Assembly (NCBI GenBank): GCA_001730015.1
Contig: MDLA01000109.1
Location: 129,836 to 164,835 of the forward strand
From: Chromatiales bacterium (ex Bugula neritina AB1)
Lineage (GTDB): Bacteria > Pseudomonadota > Gammaproteobacteria > Granulosicoccales > Granulosicoccaceae
Reading direction: 5' to 3'
DNA length: 35,000 nucleotides
Part shown: in pieces, positions 33,319 to 35,000 of the stretch
How positions within the stretch are numbered: the first letter of the stretch is position 1
Layout: each line of letters starts with the position of its first letter
Position numbers and translations under genes: made by a program
Notes under the pieces: generated by a model
What the model was told of the DNA's origin: nothing
The model's input: the letters and a program-made list of their open reading frames with translations, nothing else
Databases searched by the model: none

Positions 33319-33546
33319 TTGACTGGAAAACTGCAATTTAAAGTGCTTGCTGTGGCGACTGGTTTGCTGCTGTCGGCTTGTACTGTTAACCCGAAATTAC
33401 ACCCGAGCAGTCAAACCGCTGCCGAGAACCCGGTTGCTAACGGCAAAGGCTGCTGTAATTGTGAAAGTGACGGTACCAGCTGCGGTTATGTTGAGAAACG
33501 TTATCAGTATTACCTGGGGATGCTCACAATGTTGTTCGCAAGCTAG
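33319..33546 (+). CDS. Small Cys-rich lipoprotein
   Basis: A TTG start at 33319, seven bases after GAAGG, gives a 75-residue protein. It begins MTGKLQFKVLAVATGLLLSAC, a short basic stretch, a hydrophobic core and a lipobox LSAC, so it should be a lipid-anchored envelope protein cleaved before Cys21. The mature part carries a compact cysteine group (GKGCCNCESDGTSCGY) that could bind a metal or form disulfides. An upstream in-frame ATG at 33244 would bury the signal and is unlikely. It ends 16 nt before MITE copy D. I know no named family for it. Confidence 0.6.
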   Translation: MTGKLQFKVLAVATGLLLSACTVNPKLHPSSQTAAENPVANGKGCCNCESDGTSCGYVEKRYQYYLGMLTMLFAS

Positions 33547-33562
33547 GCTGTTCGGCTTTTAG

Positions 33563-33738
33563 CCAGCATTATTCATGGGGTGGCGAGGTTGTCGCGTAGA
33601 CCTTACCTATTTACTACAAGGGCTTTCACAGTGGATTTTCTTCTCGCGTCGAATACTTACCTGATATTTGCAAGGGAACAAATTCTCTGTGAAGTCAAAG
33701 ATCAAGTGAGATTCCGTCAATTCCGTGAATAATGCGGA
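33563..33738 (-). repeat. MITE-like foldback element, copy D (inverted orientation)
   Basis: A 176-bp copy oriented like copy C, with left end CCAGCATTATTCATGGGG and (reverse complement of the right end) TCCGCATTATTCACGG. It is flanked on both sides by TTAG (33559-33562, 33739-33742). It lies between the 3' ends of the lipoprotein gene and the convergent epoxide hydrolase, where its hairpin could also end transcription. Confidence 0.85.
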
Positions 33739-33792
33739 TTAGGTTTTAGTGATTCAGCCGTTTGATCTGTATCAGTTTCAGGCAGTTAATTG

Positions 33793-34791
33793 TTACTCCG
33801 GCAGCGAAGCCAGCCAATCCAGTAAAATTTTGTTTACCTCTTGGGGGCGCTCTTGCTGCGTCCAGTGCCCGCAACCTGGCAAGGTAAAATCCCGGTGTGC
33901 GTTACCAGCATATTTTTGCATTGCTACTGCAGGTCCGGCCGGATACATCTGGGCGACCATATCGTGTTCTCCAATGACATAGAGACTCGGCTGCTGAATT
34001 ATTTTTTTTCCTTGTTTTCGCAGAAAGTCGCTATCACGATGAAAATTGCGATATCGGTTTAGTGGTCCTCTGAATCCGCATTTTTCGAAGATTCCAGCGT
34101 AATAAGTTAAATCATCATGCGTGAACCACTTACGAGGCATGAGGGGCTCGATCATCTGATCGAACAGGGACCGGTCGTATGGTTTGTCTACCGGCCACGC
34201 ACCAGCTGCTGCGTCACCGCCGAGTGCGGTAAAAAACAAACGAATACTGCGTTGCGGATCGGCGGAAAGCTCTGCCTCGGCAACACCTTCGTTCTGAAAG
34301 TACACCATGTAAAAAAATTTTCCCTGATCGGTAAACACTCGCTGGAACAAGTCGATGGCAACCGTGTCGCCGGGTGGAACATGAGGTACGGATAAGCCGG
34401 CAACGGCAGAAAATAGTTGCGGATATAGCAATGCGCTGTTCCAGGCAATGGGGGCGCCCCAGTCGTGTCCGATAATGATTGCTGGTTTTTCCGGTGAAAC
34501 TGCCATTCTCAGGCCCGCCATATCCGCGGTAAGGCTTTGCATATCGTACGCGCGAATGTCCTGTGGTTTAGCCGAATCGCCATAGCCGCGTACATTGGGG
34601 GCGGCAACTTGATAGCCAGCTTCGGTAAGTGGCCGAATCTGGTGTCGCCATGAATACCAGCATTCCGGGAAACCGTGCACCAGTATAATCAGCGGGCCGG
34701 TACCGGCGACCGCAACTTGCAGGTTTACCGCCCCGACATCGATGTTTTTAAATTCTACACCCCATTGGGCAGCAGTATTTGAATCAAACAT
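33793..34791 (-). CDS. Alpha/beta hydrolase, probable soluble epoxide hydrolase
   Basis: The 332-residue protein follows the epoxide hydrolase pattern: oxyanion motif HGFPE (39-43), then VRGYGDS, then the nucleophile elbow GHDWG with Asp110, and the catalytic histidine in GCGHWTQQERP. Asp110 rather than Ser or Cys, together with HGFPE, points to epoxide hydrolase over haloalkane dehalogenase or esterase, though a dehalogenase is not excluded. The cap region holds several tyrosines (such as FFYMVYFQ, LTYYAG) that could supply the epoxide-opening acid. No signal peptide is seen, so it is cytosolic. The ATG at 34791 has GGAG five bases upstream. The 209 bp beyond it show no further gene. Confidence 0.9.
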   Translation of the reverse strand: MFDSNTAAQWGVEFKNIDVGAVNLQVAVAGTGPLIILVHGFPECWYSWRHQIRPLTEAGYQVAAPNVRGYGDSAKPQDIRAYDMQSLTADMAGLRMAVSPEKPAIIIGHDWGAPIAWNSALLYPQLFSAVAGLSVPHVPPGDTVAIDLFQRVFTDQGKFFYMVYFQNEGVAEAELSADPQRSIRLFFTALGGDAAAGAWPVDKPYDRSLFDQMIEPLMPRKWFTHDDLTYYAGIFEKCGFRGPLNRYRNFHRDSDFLRKQGKKIIQQPSLYVIGEHDMVAQMYPAGPAVAMQKYAGNAHRDFTLPGCGHWTQQERPQEVNKILLDWLASLPE

Positions 34792-35000
34792 AACGCTCCA
34801 ACGTCAAAAAATGGATCCCGGACCAGGGTTTCGATTGGCGCGGTAGAGTACGGTTTCCGGAATCCCCGGGCCTGCCCACAAAGACACTGCAATAATTAAA
34901 AACATGCTAACCGTTGATGTAGTCGCCCTGAAAAAAACCATTGTCTGGCTGCTGTGAGGGCACCAAATGGTTATGAATAACCCGATAGCAACCGGTAACA

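Noticed and set aside
15227..33738. CRISPR array or rRNA-like repeats as an explanation of the four repeated blocks
   Set aside because: The copies are 1-17 kb apart, in both orientations, with inverted ends and 4-bp flanking duplications; there is no regular spacer structure.
34792..35000. A further gene at the right edge
   Set aside because: Open frames there are very short (the best ATG frame ends after 17 codons) and lack a ribosome site.

Overview
The window looks like chromosomal DNA of a heterotrophic, probably marine, gammaproteobacterium with roughly balanced base composition. This is inferred from the family mix: a BCCT osmolyte carrier, a DctPQM TRAP transporter, a YdgA/DUF945 protein, a LysE exporter, a sulfatase and many sugar/keto-acid enzymes. 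There is no rRNA, recognisable tRNA, CRISPR array, phage gene or transposase. It opens inside the last codons of an upstream gene.

Region 1 (1-2835): the tail of an unidentified gene, a BCCT transporter, a shared two-way terminator, and a convergent DJ-1/PfpI-like protein. Region 2 (2862-7582, + strand): an SDR-fold protein without the usual catalytic residues, then a tight group of an extended class II aldolase, a zinc polyol-type dehydrogenase and a phosphofructokinase, closed by a terminator. This reads as a polyol/ketose-phosphate catabolic module. Region 3 (7639-13050, - strand): a translationally coupled operon E1-alpha > E1-beta > acetolactate-synthase-like TPP enzyme > sulfatase/phosphonate monoester hydrolase, each gene overlapping the next. 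There is no E2 or E3 gene. Divergent from it is an unrecognised protein made of two copies of one domain (13283-14086).

Region 4 (14111-22517): an aldo/keto reductase, a D-2-hydroxyacid dehydrogenase flanked by two direct copies of a MITE, a taurine/nitrate/sulfonate-type ABC importer, and a convergent TRAP transporter. Regions 2-4 together suggest uptake and breakdown of small sulfated, phosphonate or polyhydroxy organic acids. The substrate cannot be read from sequence, and no regulator gene lies in this stretch.

Region 5 (22791-35000): a LysE exporter, a GNAT acetyltransferase, a DsbA-like gene broken by an in-frame amber codon, an arsR-arsP-type pair with a clear operator shared with a divergent MFS gene, a YdgA-like protein, a MATE exporter downstream of a short RNase J, a histidine phosphatase, a small Cys-rich lipoprotein and an epoxide hydrolase.

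The most striking non-gene structure is a family of four 174-176 bp foldback elements (15227, 16470, 29138, 33563). They have matching inverted ends and 4-bp flanking duplications of NTAN type (GTAC, CTAA/CTGA, CTAG, TTAG). They are non-autonomous mobile elements whose transposase is not in the window. A separate 159-bp imperfect palindrome abuts the third copy.
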